NCBI GenBank assembly: GCA_021234155.1
Contig: JAJEKV010000005.1
Coordinates: 24,257,584-24,321,583, forward strand
Direction: 5' to 3'
Source: Isoetes taiwanensis
Lineage: Eukaryota; Streptophyta; Lycopodiopsida; Isoetales; Isoetaceae
Length of the DNA stretch: 64,000 nt
Shown: positions 9,833-20,325 of the stretch, one piece after another
Position numbering within the stretch: the first letter of the stretch is position 1
Layout of the letters: every line of letters starts with the position of its first letter
Notes under the pieces: model-generated
The model's input: only the letters and a program-made list of their open reading frames with translations
What the model was told of the DNA's origin: nothing
Database searches by the model: none
Translations under genes and position numbers: made by a program

Positions 9833-11316
9833 TGTTGACCCTCAACCTGGCTAGAGAGTCAAACACAAGAAGCCAACTTGAAATTATGTTCAAGTTCGGG
9901 TTAGAGCCTCCAGATCACTTAAGATGATCAGTCTATGTAAGAATTTTTTAGAGAAAAAGCTCAAATGTCAAATGTTCATACCTTTCCCAATTCAGAAATA
10001 AGGGGTCTTTACTCAAATCGATGTAGCTGGCATAGGTGAGTTGATTTCTGAGGTCAAATGATTGTGATTGGTGTAGAAAAGTTATAGGCATGCAATGGAA
10101 AAAATCTTGACCAAGTCTGAACTCAAATCTGTGAGATATTCAAGCTCAAAGTTGAGTCAATTTTTGGTCAATACCAATCAAAACTACAGACAGATCTCAG
10201 AATTTTGGAACTTGAGTTGCAGGGGAAATTTTTGAGAAATTTCAAAACCAAGGTGATGTATAAGTCTCAAGGATGTGAGGCAAACAATCAAATCCTATTT
10301 TGGATCATTAAAACTATTTTTTTGGCACTATTTTGTGAGTAACGGTAAAAAATCATGGCAGACAGAATGTAAAAAATTGTAACTTGAGTTTGGGAGGGTC
10401 ATTTTTCAAACTTTCTGTGCACACAGATGCAAATATAGCTGGGGATGAAGGGCAAGTAGGTCAATCATACTTTGGGACACTCGGGAATTTTCTGTAAAAT
10501 AATTTGAGACAAGAAATTGCTAAGAAAAAATATCAGAGATAGTTTTGTCAACTTGGCAGTCAAATTGTATTGATATAAAGGTAAGTAAATCTCAACAACA
10601 TCGAATAATGATACTTCAGGTCTTCAAACACTGCAAAATAGCCATCATAGGCCATAAAATGATTTCTCGAAGATAATGTCAACCAGATCTTTGCAAATCT
10701 AGTCAAGGAATGCTCAGGGACTTCAAGAACTCTTCAGATCATGCTCAGCATTGATCAATGTTGAATTTGAGTGCGTCTGGGCCTTCGAAAATCTTCTGTC
10801 AATGTTTCCCCGGTATATAAGTTTAGATTTTATGGTTCCGGCATTTTAGGGCTTAAATTTAGGATTAATGTGATGCTTAGGAGCGGGAATACAAAAGTAG
10901 ATAGTTTTCAAAGCTTAAGGATTCCATTCCGGCATGATTCGAGCAGATTTCCAAATTTAGGGTTGAACAACAGTATTTTTCCAAGAATTTCGCGATACGG
11001 TGGCCGTATTTTTCAAGGTATAAACCTGGAATATGCTGTATTTTGCAATTTTATGAATCCTTGGCTATGGTTTAAGATATCTCCTACAAAATAATTGAAG
11101 GGTTGATCATTTGGGAAATGGAATTGGATCATTTGGGCAATGGGTAGAAATTTTGATGGCTTTGGGACATGCTAGGTTCAAGCAACATGGTTGGAATACT
11201 CCATGGGAACACACGTGTGATGTGGGCACTTATGGCACGACAGTAAGTGAGATATGGGGGTGTAGAAGTTTGCAAAAGGGAAGTTAGGCTAGAGGTATTG
11301 CAAGGGTGTGGCATAC
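9833..11316 (-). repeat. R4: partial family I LTR inserted in R3 LTR
   Basis: The plus strand starts TGTTGACCCTCAACC, the U5 end of a minus-strand family I LTR. It keeps the U5 hairpin with the PBS-like 11-mer, a TATATA box near 10813 and the U3 portion up to GTGGCATAC, where the R5 LTR has inserted. No internal sequence is attached, so it may be a solo LTR or the 3' LTR of a lost element. The 107-residue ORF inside it has no recognisable domain and I do not regard it as a gene. Confidence 0.8.
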
Positions 11317-13069
11317 TGTTGACCCTCAACCTGGCTTAGAGAGTCAAACACAAGAAGCCAACTTGAGTTTTCACTCAAATTGGGGTTAGAACCTCCAGAT
11401 CACTTAAGGTGATCAATCTACACAAGGATTTTCCAAAGAAAAAGCTCAGTTACAGAGTTTTCATACCTTTCCCAATTCTGGAATTTAGACCCTTTACTCA
11501 AATCGATGCAGATCCCATATGCAGATTGGTTTCCAAGGTCAGATGACTGTGACTTGTTCAGAAAAGTTGTAGGCAAGTAAGGGTAAAGATCTTGATCAAG
11601 TCTGAGTTTTAATTTATAAGATATTCGATCTCAAAGTTGGGTCAAATTTTGGTCAATACCAGTCAAAACTGAAAACAGAGCTCAGAGTTTTATAACTTGA
11701 GTTGTAGGATGAAATTTGAGGAAATTCCAAAACTAAGATGCTATATAGGCTTCAAAGGTAAGGTGCATGCTGTCAAATAATGATTTGAATCACTAAAACT
11801 ATTTTTTTGGCACTGTTTTATGGATATCAGTCTAAATTTGTATCAGACAGAATGCAAAAAATGGTAACTTGAGTTTGGAATGGAATTTTCTCGAAATTTT
11901 TGTGCACACAGGTGCAAATAAGATGGGAGATGAAGTGCAGATGGTCACGTGCAGGAAAAAATAAGGGAATTCTTTACTGTAAAAATGTTTATGAAGCAAA
12001 AATACTAAAGGATCATGACAGTAGACTTTTTGAATACTTGGCAATCAATTTTCATTGATATGAAGGTAATACAAGGTAAGTAAGAATCTTAGGAACATAT
12101 ATCAATCAATAATGTAGCTTAGGAGGTCAATAATAGTATCAAATCAATAATATCAGTCCAATCTTCTCAGATTAAACTGTGGAACACTCAGAGACTTCAA
12201 GAACGTCTTCAGATCATGCTCAACATGTATCAATGTCGAGGTTTGATGCGTCTGGGCCTTCAAAAAATTGTGTGTCGATCACCCCAGTTATATTTTCAAA
12301 TTTTTATGAATCCAGAATCTTAGGCTTTGATTATGGGTTTGTTGGGTAGCTAAGAGGCGGGAAGAGAAGATTCGGGAGGAATTTGAGGCAGAAATTGAGG
12401 TCCCTGGCCGATTCGAGGAATTTTTCTAAGTTTAGGGTTCGTGGAGGGAATCTCGCGAGCATCTTTCGAGTATATTTGGAGATTCCGGCCTTTTAAAAAT
12501 TCAATTTTCAATGGTTTAAGTGGAAAAATAAACCTTTGGTTTTTTGGGATCTCCTAAGAATCTTTGAGGATCCCTTCCAAAAAGTTGGGAGCATATCTGG
12601 CCTTGCCACGTGGCATAGGGCATCCTTATGGTATCTAGAATGATACCTAGGTTATTCACCTAGGGTTTTGACATAGAATTTATTTTTCAAAGGCAAAGGC
12701 AAAAAATGGGATGGGCATATGAAATAGAAATGAGTTTGTGATAGGATGAGAGTGGAGCTTAGGAATCAAGGCGAAAATGAGAGAAGGCATGGAGAAATGT
12801 GATGGGAAATAATTTAGGGGCAAAAGATTCTATGGGGTCTTCCAAACTCTAGCTTCCAATCTTCAAAAAGGTATCTTCCAAACTTCTTACCCAAAACCTT
12901 ATAAGCATCCTTTGACCTCAAATAGAGCGTTTCTTATAAGAGTTGACCTTGAAGATAAATGTCCCTTGACCTTCACACCAATGTTGACTACCAAGTCTTC
13001 CTTTGACTTAGCCTTCCTAACTTTAACAAATAAACCAATCAATTAGTATGTTGCCCTTTGGGGGCAACA
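11317..13069 (-). repeat. R5 3' LTR (complete, family I)
   Basis: It runs from TGTTGACCCTCAACC (plus strand) to the U3 palindrome TGTTGCC...GGCAACA at 13049-13069, 1753 bp. It contains the U5 PBS-like 11-mer (11387-11397) and the GATCAC...GTGATC hairpin. The stretch at 12120-12160 gives the undisturbed version of the site occupied by the Helitron-like insert in R10. No gene is supported. Confidence 0.9.
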
Positions 13070-13948
13070 TCTCGCCAAAACAAGAAAATGGCTGGTCCCC
13101 TCAGCCATAAAAAATCTTCAATTTTGTCCCAAAGTGTCTAAGTGAGAATTATGGAAGAAAGAGGGTATAAAGTGCAAGTGTTGGTGAAATAATGGTGAAT
13201 ATGGCAGTAAGTGGATGTAAGTGAATAACAAAGGTGAGAATGAGTTGTGAATATAGTAAGATGGTGATGAAAATAGAGTGTATGAGATGAAATGAGTGCA
13301 TAATTGTGGGGATCTCGCCAAAACAAGAAAATGTGTGAAAGGAAAAGGTAAAAGTGAGTGTAAATATGGTAAGATGGTGATGGCAATGGAGTGTGAGAGA
13401 GTGAAGTGGATGTGTAGAAATTGGGATCTCGCCAAAACAAGAAAATGTGTGCTTCCCTGATCCTTAAAAATGCATCTCTGCTATGATGGTGAAGCTGAAT
13501 TGCAGAGTGCTTTCTTTTGGGAATGAGAACAAGAATAAGAAGTTTAAATGGATAGCAGGACCACTTATGGCAGATGAATAAAGATGGAAAAAGGGTGCAC
13601 CTGTCATGGAAACATACAAACACATTAAACTTGATCCTTGCAACTCTGCTATGATGGTGAAGCTGAATTTGCAGAGTGCACATTTAGGGAAATAAAATGA
13701 AAGAGCATGGTTAAATGGAGGGCAAGACCACAATGAGACAGATGAATGAAAATGGAAGAAGGGTGCTCCTGCAAATGACACTTGGCAATTAATAAAAATC
13801 CCTGTTTTGAAGCTATCTGATGGCTCATCCTTCTAGCTAATCTGCAAATATAAACTTAATGAAAGCATTAGTTCTAAATTTAAAACAAGTGAAATCTAAT
13901 CCAATCTATTCAACCTATTCTAACTTTAACTCTAACTTGTCTAAGTTC
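13070..13948 (-). other. R5 3' region with repeated motifs
   Basis: No gene is supported; overlapping Ser/His-rich ORFs here are translations of a low-complexity tract. Features in plus-strand order: the hairpin GGCTG...CAGCC (13090-13106), the motif TCTCGCCAAAACAAGAAAA next to the LTR and repeated near 13313 and 13428, and two hairpin repeats GCAGAGT/ACTCTGC (13475-13510 and 13641-13679). The unit boundary TGCTCCTGCAAATGACA is near 13765. Confidence 0.75.
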
Positions 13949-15171
13949 TTAGAACATAAAAAGAGACAAGCATATATGCTGATCCCAGTACCTTTTCAGG
14001 TGAATAGTGTTGATAGGATTTGGAAGTGGCATCCCTGAAGTTAATTCCTTCAGCCAATAAGAATTGGTGCCTGCAGGTTCCAACACCTCATAGAGGCCCT
14101 CCCAAAGATTTTCAAACTTACTAGCAGAATCTTCCCTTGATTTATTCCATTTCAGAACTAATTCTCCAGTCTTGAAAGTACCTTGTATTTTATGAGCAGC
14201 TTTGAAGGCAGCCAAATCCTTGGCTTTTTTAAGCAAATTAGCATTCTCAGCTTCCATTCTATATTCTTCTAAATGCAAAAGGGCATCCAGTCTTTCCTGC
14301 AAGGCATACTCAAAAGGCAAACACAACTTATGAGCTAACCTCAGAGATGGAAGCTCAAGCTCTACTGGAAGCACAGCTTCAATGCCATAAACTAAGTTAA
14401 AAGGGGTTTGAGTGGTTGCTGCTTTGATGGTGACTCTATAAGCCCATAAGGCATCTACCAGTTTGACATGCCAATCCCTTTGATTATCATCCACTGTTTT
14501 CTGCAAAATACCCTTCAAAACTTTATTAGTAGCTTCTGCTTGGCCATTACCTTGGGGATAGTAGGAGGAACTCTTGGTATGTTTGACTTTAAGAATGGTC
14601 AATAAATTAGTAATAACTTCATTCACAAAAGGGGTACCTCTATCAGAGTGTAATTGTAGAGGAATGCCAAACCGTGCACAAATATACTCATGTAAGAACT
14701 TTGCTGTTGTAATGGCATTAGCTTGCCTTAAAGGAATTGCCTCTGCCCATTTGGTAAAATAATCTGTAGCTACAATGATGTGCTGATGTTGCCCTGCAGA
14801 AGGGGGGAATCTAATCCCCATATTTGAAAAGGTCCTGGAGAAATTATGGGATTTAGTGCAGCTGGGATAATTTTCTTGGCAGTAGTATCTCCAGCAAAAT
14901 GGCCTCCACATACTCCTTCATGCATTTCTCTAATGATCAAAGCAGATTCCGCTTCATTGACACACCTCAGTAACAGTCCATCCCTGTTGACTTTACACAA
15001 AACATCATTAATCATTTTGAATTGCCTGCATTTTTCTTTAAATCTCCTTTGCTGGCTCGAGGTCAGCCCTGAAGGCATGTCCTTGAATCTTAAGAAATTC
15101 TTTATAGGTAGTTGCCAATCTTGTTGATTCTGCTCTTCATCATCTGCTTGTAAATAGGCTAAGGCATCCAC
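13949..15171 (-). pseudogene. R5 integrase with two internal deletions
   Basis: The second catalytic Asp (HSDRGTPFVNE) and Glu (YYPQGNGQAEATNK) are present in a 320-residue open block (13949-14911), as is the WEGLYEVLEPAG C-terminal module. A deletion joins TTAKKI to IPAALNP near 14870, removing the C..C half of the zinc finger. A second, of about 18 bp near 14810, removes YIGPIN and breaks the frame after the first Asp. The N-terminal H..H half (REMHEGVCGGHFAGD) is intact. This copy cannot encode a working integrase. Confidence 0.88.
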
Positions 15172-15202
15172 AAAGTCAACAACTTCTACTACATCCTCAT
15201 GA

Positions 15203-17008
15203 TTAAAAAAAAATGTAAGGTAAATAAAGGCTGGGACTCTTTACCTGATGTAACTCTTTTATGGAAATATCAAAGGTTTGTAGCTTGCAAGCCCACCTTT
15301 GAATTTTTGGTTTAGAAGTAGCTTTTCCAAATAACAAACCTGTTGGATTTTGCTTCATATAAACCTGAACTGGGCTTTTCAATAGTAAATGACCTTGTCT
15401 GTCAATGAGGAACATGAGAGCAGCAGCACTCTTCTCCATTCTAGTATATTTTTCCTCAGTTAAACTCCATTGTTTGCTAGCAAAAGCTATAGTGTGCTTG
15501 TCCTGCAAAATAGCTAGGCCTATGGCCTTTTTGGTAATAGTAATGTAGACTTCAAATGGCTTGTCCAAATCAGGTTTTTTAAGGAGAGTTGCTTCACAAA
15601 TGGACTTTATAAGCAACTCAAAAGACTCTTGGCAATCTGATGACCATGTGACAGGAACATACTTGCTCTCAGATTTGGAAATCCTGCCTATTCTTATCAG
15701 CTTAGAAATAGGACTTATAATGTGAGCAAAATTAGGAATATACATCCTAAGAAAACTAGTCATGCCAATAAAACTTTTGACCTGCTTCAGATTTTTGGGA
15801 GGCACCAGCTTTTTGAGGGCTTCAACTTTTTCTTGTGCTACTTGTATGCCATTGTTGGATACCTCATGTCCCAAAAGTTGGCCTTTGGATGCAAAGAAAA
15901 TACATTTCTTTGGGTTAAGGTTGACTCCAGATTCCCTGCAGAAAGAACATATTTTTGCCAGCAACTCCAAATGATTAGTAGGGTGAGAACCTAAACAAAG
16001 GTCATCCAAATAAACCATGAATTCCTGAGGAGACATGGGCCTAAAGATAACATCCATAGCCCTCTGAAAAGTAGCAGGTGCATTCATTAGTCCAAAAGGC
16101 ATTCTTTTCATTGCATAAGTTCCCCAAGGGGTAATAAAAGAGGTCTTGGGTTGGTCTTCTTCCTTAATGCCAATTTGATTAAACCCTGAAAATCCATCTA
16201 AAAATGAGTATACCTCTTTCCCTGCTACAGCATATAAGATTTCTTCCAGAAAAGGCAAAGGGTAGCAATCCTTGATGGTGGCTTTGTTGAGATCTCGATA
16301 ATCAATACAGATCCTTAAGGCACCACTTTTTTTCTCTATAGGTACAATGCAAGACACCCATTCTGGATTAATAATTTCAATAATAACACCTGCATCTAGC
16401 ATTTTATCCAACTCATCTTTAATCAGTCCCATCAATGAAGCATTAATTCTCCTCAATTTTTGAAAAACAGGTTTACATCCTTCCTTAATCTTGATTTCAA
16501 ATTGGCATACCTCTGCTTTAATTCCAGTAAGTTCAGAATAATCCCAAGCAAACACATCCTTCCTTTCTTCAAAGAACATTTGTATATTCTCCCTATTTTG
16601 GTATTCAATAAGATCTCCAACAAACAGGGTTCTAGTTTTACCATTTTTTGTAATGGTGATCTCTTCAGTATCCTTTTCTTCTGATGCATTAATGGTTAGA
16701 ATAGGACAAAGAGCTTTTACCTCACTAGCATCAAGGTCTTCCTCTGGAATAGCTCCTTCAGTTAGGTGTGCCATGAGAGTTTCCCTGCATAAGGTGTCAG
16801 CTTCCACATTTTCTTCCCTTGGTATGTGAGTAATCTCCCATGAAGCAAAACTTGAAAGCACTCCCATCACTTGGTTTTTCAAGAGCTCCATGTCTGCATT
16901 TTTTGTTTGGTAATCTCCTGAAACTTGTCTACAAATTAATTGTGAGTCACCAAAAATATGAATGTTGGCAATGTCCATAGCTTTGGCTTCCTGAAGTCCT
17001 GCAATCAA
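15203..17008 (-). CDS. R5 pol: upstream RNase H (C-terminal part), RT and degenerate RNase H
   Basis: About 600 residues are open, continuing in frame from the TAA at 17018. Order: RNase H part with GDSQLICRQ and HIPREENVEADTL (about residues 20-75), a linker with DVFAWDYSEL, then RT with RICIDYRDLNKA (about 235) and YLDD (16001-16012). The Ty3 RNase H follows: TITKKAIG, MEKSAAALMF and VYMKQNPTG occupy the positions of the Asp, Glu and Asp of an active enzyme, so the active site is lost. The frame ends at YIFF with a TAA where sister copies read DHED. There is no good start codon, so it would need readthrough or fusion to the upstream frame. Confidence 0.92.
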   Translation of the reverse strand: MIAGLQEAKAMDIANIHIFGDSQLICRQVSGDYQTKNADMELLKNQVMGVLSSFASWEITHIPREENVEADTLCRETLMAHLTEGAIPEEDLDASEVKALCPILTINASEEKDTEEITITKNGKTRTLFVGDLIEYQNRENIQMFFEERKDVFAWDYSELTGIKAEVCQFEIKIKEGCKPVFQKLRRINASLMGLIKDELDKMLDAGVIIEIINPEWVSCIVPIEKKSGALRICIDYRDLNKATIKDCYPLPFLEEILYAVAGKEVYSFLDGFSGFNQIGIKEEDQPKTSFITPWGTYAMKRMPFGLMNAPATFQRAMDVIFRPMSPQEFMVYLDDLCLGSHPTNHLELLAKICSFCRESGVNLNPKKCIFFASKGQLLGHEVSNNGIQVAQEKVEALKKLVPPKNLKQVKSFIGMTSFLRMYIPNFAHIISPISKLIRIGRISKSESKYVPVTWSSDCQESFELLIKSICEATLLKKPDLDKPFEVYITITKKAIGLAILQDKHTIAFASKQWSLTEEKYTRMEKSAAALMFLIDRQGHLLLKSPVQVYMKQNPTGLLFGKATSKPKIQRWACKLQTFDISIKELHQVKSPSLYLPYIFF

Positions 17009-17017
17009 AGCCTTATA

Positions 17018-17020
17018 TTA
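17018..17020 (-). other. TAA at the RNase H catalytic Glu codon (R5)
   Basis: The frame reads SNVA-TAA-YKALIAGL. Plant-type RNase H domains have Glu at this position. The same TAA followed by TAT AAR is present in R12 (52792-52794) and R8 (30926-30928). It is the only stop between gag and the Ty3 RNase H of R5. Confidence 0.85.
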
Positions 17021-18530
17021 TGCTACATTAGAGGTAATTTGGGGAAAGATCCTCCCTACTTTAGCTAAGAGTTTATGAGAGGAATCTTTTAGGATAGCAG
17101 CAGATGATGCAATATTTAGCTTTTTAGAAATACCTCCATCAAACCATAAAAATCCTGATGATCCTTGTTTGCTGGGAAGTGCACATTCCATGATGAGAGG
17201 AACTGTTTCACATTTCCTTGGTCTTGCATTTTGTATTCTGTAAAATCCCAAAGGTTCTTCAATTAGCATTTCCTTAATAAAATTTACCTCCTCATTAGAG
17301 CCATAGGAGCCATCTTGATTATAGATTGTGGCAGTCTGAGAGCCATTGGAGATGGTACATCTTCCTTGAGACCAAATTGGTCTAGCATCCACAGTAGCTA
17401 ACCACCTTCTTCCTAAAAGTAAATCATAAATATCAGACTCATCCCCTATGTCTTCAAAAGCCACCACAATAAAGTTGGCAGCTACAATTATACCCTCTGT
17501 ATTAACAGGCACTTTAGTTACCACACCAATGGGAGTAATATTAGCATTATAAAAGGATCTCAATAGTACAGAAGCTTTCTTGTCCACCTCGAAACCACAT
17601 TTCTTCATAACATGATATGGCATAATATTTAGGGGGGATCCCCCATCAAGTAACACATTTGAAAAGGTATAACCTCCTAAAGTAGCCGAGCATATGAATA
17701 CACCAGGGTCTTCTTCATTCTGTGCTAGGACAAGGTTAGTGGCATCAGTAAAATTCACACAAGCATTTAATGCCTCACCATTGGTTTGTTGAAGTACCCT
17801 TTTTCTATAGCTAGGTGCAATTTTTAATAAGGTAAAAAGATCCACACTCACCTTGGAATTTTTAAGCAAAACATCAACCTCATCAAAGTCTTGATCTTTC
17901 TTACCATATTTTTGCTGAGGAGGTGGAGCTATGGTTTGAGCAGGTGATTCCACTACAGGTGGTGAAGGCCTGGCAGTAGAATGTCTACTTGGTTCAGCAT
18001 GCACTTGAGCTTCATTCATACTTCTAGTTTGCACCACCATAACTTCTTCAGATCTAGGAACTTCTGTAGCTTGAATAAACCTTATAGAGGTGCTTGGTTC
18101 AGCAAATCTCACAGGGGGTTTAGACTCTGGTCTCTTCTCTTTTTCCTGCTTAGCAAAATATTCCTTAACAGCACACCTAGCATCAGTATGGCCAACCTCT
18201 TTACAAAAAGAACAAACAGGACATTCCTTTCCAAAGTGACCTTTTCTATTACATTTGGGGCACACTTGCCAATAGCATATTTCTGATGGGTGAGAATTCC
18301 TATTGCAATGAATACATTCAGGGTAAGTTTTACCTGTTCTTGCAGCCTTGAGTTCAACCAATTGTTTGGTTATTTCTGCTAGAGCTTCAGTAACTTTTGA
18401 TAAATCTGACTTCACCTCTGCAACCTGAGAACTTGCCTCCTCATCTTTAGATTTCTTCTTTTCTTTCTGTATGGCATAAATGGGAATAGAGGGGTGGTGA
18501 TCATAGTAATGCGGGAAACATCAGGAGATT
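17021..18530 (-). CDS. R5 gag C-terminal part, zinc knuckles, protease and RNase H N-terminus
   Basis: An open frame of more than 460 residues, truncated at its 5' end. Three CCHC knuckles follow one another: CIHCNRNSHPSEIC, CPKCNRKGHFGKEC and CSFCKEVGHTDARC, each C-X2-C-X4-H-X4-C. After a Pro-rich linker comes the protease: YTFSNVLLDGGSPLNIMPYH carries the DGGS form of the active site seen in Tat-type elements, and LLLGRRWLATVDARP closes the domain. The upstream RNase H starts with FLWFDGGISKK, with its first Asp. The frame ends at the TAA at the catalytic Glu codon. Gag packages RNA and the protease matures the polyprotein. Confidence 0.9.
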
Positions 18531-20325
18531 GATCTTTCCCCTCCCTTTTTGACTTTTCCTTTTCTAAATGATTGTACTAAATGCAACTAGAGCCTTGTAT
18601 GCAACCAGATACAGAGATGTAGTTTTTTCTTTCTATTTCTTGAGTTAATTCAAATACAAATGCACCAAACGATATTTTCCAAGGTCAGATTTTCATTCAA
18701 CTGGAATCAAAGTCATCACATTTGATATCATGTTAATGATCAAGATGATGAATCAACAGGACATCTCTAAAACACACAAATCATGAATTTTTTGGATACA
18801 AATTGATCATAATATGCCTCAGGACAGGTTTCTTAAGGCAGGAGGATCTCTCAGCATCAATTCCGACTTCACTCTTCAGGTACTTCGTCTTCGAATCGCG
18901 CAAAAGCCCACGAATTTCTCTATCGAACAAATCCCCTTTTAAAAAACTCTGTTTCCGGCCGGATCTTGGCAAATTCGGGATCTTGGCCATGTTTTTGGTC
19001 GGTTTAGGTATTTCTTTGGGTGTAACAGGACAAAAATGGTTAGCCAATGCAATGATTGCTCAGTCGATCGAAGAAAAAAAACAAGTTCTTGGCAAGTTAA
19101 ATTTTAGGGTTCGGAGTTTTCTTAAGAGCAATTATCCCACAGGCAGGAATAAAAAAATGGGCCAAGGTATAAATAGAGAACTATTTCCCTGTTTCTTGAT
19201 TACGTGGTCTCCTCCCACGCCAAGCTCGGCTCGTGTTTCGACTTGGCATGCCAGGGGGGACGCCACTTGGCAGAGGATGAGAGGGTAGATAGATGGGGGG
19301 GTAGATGTAGGTAGGTTTTGCCATTTTTTAAATGAGGCACGTTTCCCAAGGAAGCCATTTAGAAGATCAATATACACTCTTTTTTCAAAATTTTTTGTGC
19401 CAGATGGCATGATTTCATGAGGGCTAACAGGTGGTATCATCAAATTTTCAAATGCAATACTTTGATTTTTTGTAGGAAAAATGAATGGAGTGAGTAGGCA
19501 TGGGACTTGGTGAGGTGGCAAGGAGGAAGAACAAGGCTAATAGGCTCATTTTCCAAGCATTTCAATCTTATGGTTGACCAACTTTTTGGGTTTGGTCAAA
19601 ATTTGCCTAGTCATCATTTGATGATGTAAGGTGATGTGATGATGTAGAATGATGTAATGATGTTGAGTGATGTAATGGTATGGAGTGATGTGATGATGTG
19701 GACACTTGTTGCTCAGGTGGCAACTTGGTGGATGACATATGGAAGTGGCAAATGATGAGTGGACCAAAGTGGCTTTGTAAGTGATGACATGTGTATCTAG
19801 TCATCATGCCATGTCACTTGGAGGTGGTGGCTAGGCAAACTCGTGTTTAGCTTTTCCTTCCCCCTTTTTTTTTTTTTGTATTTTGGCTAGCATAAAATGC
19901 TTTTTGGCTTTAGCCACTTGGTGTGGAGTGTGTGATAATGGAATGGTATGATGAAAAAAGATGATATAAAACTTCTTTTTGGTGTAACAACTTTTGAAAA
20001 TGTGCCTTAGGTAGTGGTAGGTCAACTATGGAACAAAAGGCTATGTGTGAGATGCATAATGGTATAGGGTGATGGAATGCTGGAAATGAGGTAGATGTGA
20101 GGTAGTGGAATAGAAATGACAACATGAAGGAGAAAAGATACCACTTTCATAGCTTGCAAACTTCATAGGGGTCTTCCAAACTTCTAGATGCTTAGATCCT
20201 CTCAATGTGTGACCTTGATTCCAGTTCAATGTCTTCACTTGGTTCTTCAACATAGTATCTTCCTTTTTCCTGCAACATGAATAAGATTTGATGGCACCTT
20301 GCCATGTTGCCATAGCAGGGCAACA
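18531..20325 (-). repeat. R6: diverged family II-like LTR, U5 side truncated
   Basis: Weak but ordered similarity to the R8 and R13 LTRs: GGTCAGATTTTCATTC at about 18680, ATTATCCCACAGGCAGG near 19132, a TATA-like GGTATAAATAG at 19163, and promoter-proximal GC-rich sequence (19200-19265). It ends with TGTTGCC...GGCAACA at 20305-20325. The left half expected for a full LTR is missing. It joins R5 gag on one side and R7 gag on the other, opposite in orientation, so this is a rearranged junction. The ORFs inside lack recognisable domains. Confidence 0.65.

Larger units (their letters stand above)
11317..18530 (-). mobile_element. R5: family I Ty3/gypsy element, 5' truncated
   Basis: It has a complete 3' LTR, a 3' region, integrase, RT, both RNase H domains, protease and most of gag. 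The 5' LTR, PBS and N-terminal gag are lost at the junction with LTR R6 near 18530. Pol is unusually open: one frame spans gag to RNase H with a single TAA at 17018-17020. Inserted in LTR R4 after GGCATAC; the second target copy cannot be checked because the right end is missing. Confidence 0.9.

Noticed and set aside
10771-11094. ORF conserved among family I LTRs (also 47821-48225, 42746-43012)
   Set aside because: It spans the TATA region of LTRs and is conserved because the LTRs are. It has no recognisable domain and no consistent start.
13480-13680. Regularly spaced repeats that might suggest a CRISPR array
   Set aside because: Only two copies per element, in a plant retrotransposon 3' region, with no array of uniform spacers.
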